Origin: Maribacter luteus
Lineage (GTDB): Bacteria > Bacteroidota > Bacteroidia > Flavobacteriales > Flavobacteriaceae
Assembly (NCBI RefSeq): GCF_009674825.1
Contig: NZ_WKJH01000008.1
Coordinates: 62,001 to 126,000, forward strand
DNA: 64,000 bases
Direction: 5' to 3'
Every line of letters begins with the position of its first letter. Positions within the stretch are counted from its first letter, which is position 1. Below the pieces are notes generated by a model. It searched no databases. It had not been told where the DNA came from and saw only the letters and a list, made by a program, of their open reading frames with translations. This document shows positions 62,848 to 64,000 of the stretch, piece by piece. The position numbers were made by a program, and so were the translations under genes.

Positions 62848-64000
62848 ATGAAAAAATGGATCTTGATTATAACGATGGTCATCTGCCATCAAACGATCTT
62901 TTCAAACGATCTGGATAAACTCAAACAAAACGTAAGGGATTTTTATTTGCTTGAAAAGGTGAGTAACGCCGAAGTGGCCCACTTACTTGAGGGAATGAAG
63001 GGGGATTATTCTTTTGGTGACATCGATTACGATATGCACCGAAGAAGTAATTGGAAACCGCGGGAACATTTGAAACGACTTATTAAACTCGCCATTGCCT
63101 ATGAAGATGTGAACAGCGATTATTACCAGCAAGATCATTTGGCAGAGGCAATCGTTGGCGGACTGAATTATTGGAGCTACCATGATTTTTATAGCGACAA
63201 CTGGTGGCATCAGGAAATTGGGGTTCCCCAAAGTATTGGGCCTACGCTTATCATTTGTGAAAAGATCATTCCCGATTCCACGATGGTGAGGTCTTTGAAA
63301 GTGATGGACAAGTCCAAAATCAAGATGACGGGTCAAAATAAGATATGGCTCAGTGGTAATGTATTTATGCGCGAACTGGTTCGTGGCAATAGGGATTTGA
63401 TGACGGCCGCCGCCGATACGATCAAATCCGTCGTAGTGCCATCAAAACCCTATGAAGAAGGTATTCAACCCGATTATTCCTTTCACCAACACGGTCCCCA
63501 ACCCCAATTAGGGAACTACGGATTGCATTTTGCCGAGGACATTGTAAAGTGGATGTTCATTTTCGATAAAACGGGTATCGCCTTTTCTTCAGAGAAGGTA
63601 GACCTTATGCGCAATTTCATGTTCCAGGCGCAGCAAAAAGTCAATTACAAAGGAAAATACGAGCTTTTGGCAACGGGACGCCAACTTTTCCCGGAGAGGG
63701 TTAACGGCGAAAAATATCGCGGGCCCATGTCTAAATATGAGCTGTATAAAAACCTTGAGCGCATATTTAACTTGTTCGATTCCCATGAGAATCCAACCGG
63801 TCCCCCCAAGGAGTATGTCCATTTTCGAAATTCGGATTATAGCCTATATCGCACAGATGGATTTTTCTCGCCCGTACGTATGTCTTCCCAACGGGTAATC
63901 GGTGCTGAGGCCGGCAACGGGGAAAACCTAATGGGCTATCATTTGGGCGATGGTACCAACCTGATCTATCGCAAGGGGGACGAATACCATGAAATTTATC
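62848..64000 (+). CDS. Polysaccharide lyase family 8, 5' part
   Basis: The first 384 codons are in the window and the frame runs off the right end. Signal peptide (MKKWILIITMVICHQTIFS). Catalytic region of PL8: NWWHQEIGVPQSIG with the conserved Asn, and YSFHQHGPQPQLGNYG with the catalytic His and Tyr, followed by RQLFPERVNGEKYRGPMS. PL8 enzymes cleave uronic-acid polysaccharides (chondroitin, hyaluronan, xanthan) by beta-elimination. The exact glycan is not evident. It may begin a polysaccharide utilisation locus beyond the window. Confidence 0.9.
   Translation, partial: MKKWILIITMVICHQTIFSNDLDKLKQNVRDFYLLEKVSNAEVAHLLEGMKGDYSFGDIDYDMHRRSNWKPREHLKRLIKLAIAYEDVNSDYYQQDHLAEAIVGGLNYWSYHDFYSDNWWHQEIGVPQSIGPTLIICEKIIPDSTMVRSLKVMDKSKIKMTGQNKIWLSGNVFMRELVRGNRDLMTAAADTIKSVVVPSKPYEEGIQPDYSFHQHGPQPQLGNYGLHFAEDIVKWMFIFDKTGIAFSSEKVDLMRNFMFQAQQKVNYKGKYELLATGRQLFPERVNGEKYRGPMSKYELYKNLERIFNLFDSHENPTGPPKEYVHFRNSDYSLYRTDGFFSPVRMSSQRVIGAEAGNGENLMGYHLGDGTNLIYRKGDEYHEIY

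Overview
The window reads as a chromosome segment of a marine Flavobacteriaceae bacterium (Bacteroidota), perhaps near Zobellia, Maribacter or Arenibacter; the genus is a guess. Support: about 40% GC, TAnnTTTG-type -7 promoter elements, lipoproteins with SC lipoboxes, lineage-typical families (LruC domain, BatA, Lacal_2735, DUF6747, DUF6544, DUF6051, TIGR03643), and carbohydrate-active enzymes (CE6-type esterase, PL8-type lyase).

Layout. 1-3.5 kb: end of a surface-polysaccharide cluster (YfhO-like protein, GT4 glycosyltransferase, flippase). 3.6-16.6 kb: housekeeping and repair genes (uvrA, two paralogous ECF-like sigma factors each followed by a related 47-aa ORF, a cysteine-free Nth, Bcp, MBL hydrolase, esterase, a dihydroorotase homologue without its HxH metal motif). 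16.6-23.3 kb: BatA protein, GT2, LruC lipoprotein, CE6 esterase. 23.3-29.0 kb: mobile-type region with a broken tyrosine recombinase followed by small genes and transposase scraps, each unit bounded by complementary ends (AAC at the 3' end, GTT at the 5' end), like an integron cassette array but without the canonical attC consensus. 29-35.5 kb: small accessory genes, a DMP19/MORN fusion, and a cobalamin riboswitch in front of a surface lipoprotein. 35.6-42.5 kb: light and pterin locus (FAD oxidoreductase, PTPS, FolE, glutathione peroxidase, PhrB-type photolyase lacking Fe-S cysteines, DUF2256, a second photolyase-like protein, TIGR03643) interrupted by an array of alternating palindromes.

42.5-53.2 kb is a low-GC island bordered by an imperfect direct repeat of about 85 bp. 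It carries a reverse transcriptase, a strongly structured intergenic RNA and a SLATT membrane protein, followed by a putative AbiC-type abortive-infection protein. This is very probably an anti-phage system. The RNA has a closed 10-bp stem, a GNRA hairpin and a mostly unpaired segment with a TAGA repeat 12 nt apart that could be a template. The same island has a MEMO-family lipoprotein, a 0.57-kb segmental duplication around an Imm11-like gene, and three copies of a CTGCGAAGTC hairpin.

53.2-64 kb returns to ordinary chromosome: methyltransferase fragment, thioesterase, DUF6747, DUF6544, Dus, SBF-like transporter, DUF6051, methyltransferase, MFS transporter, quinone oxidoreductase, and the 5' part of a PL8 polysaccharide lyase cut by the window end. 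I saw no tRNA, rRNA or CRISPR array. Family names come from recognising motifs by eye; no database search was run.
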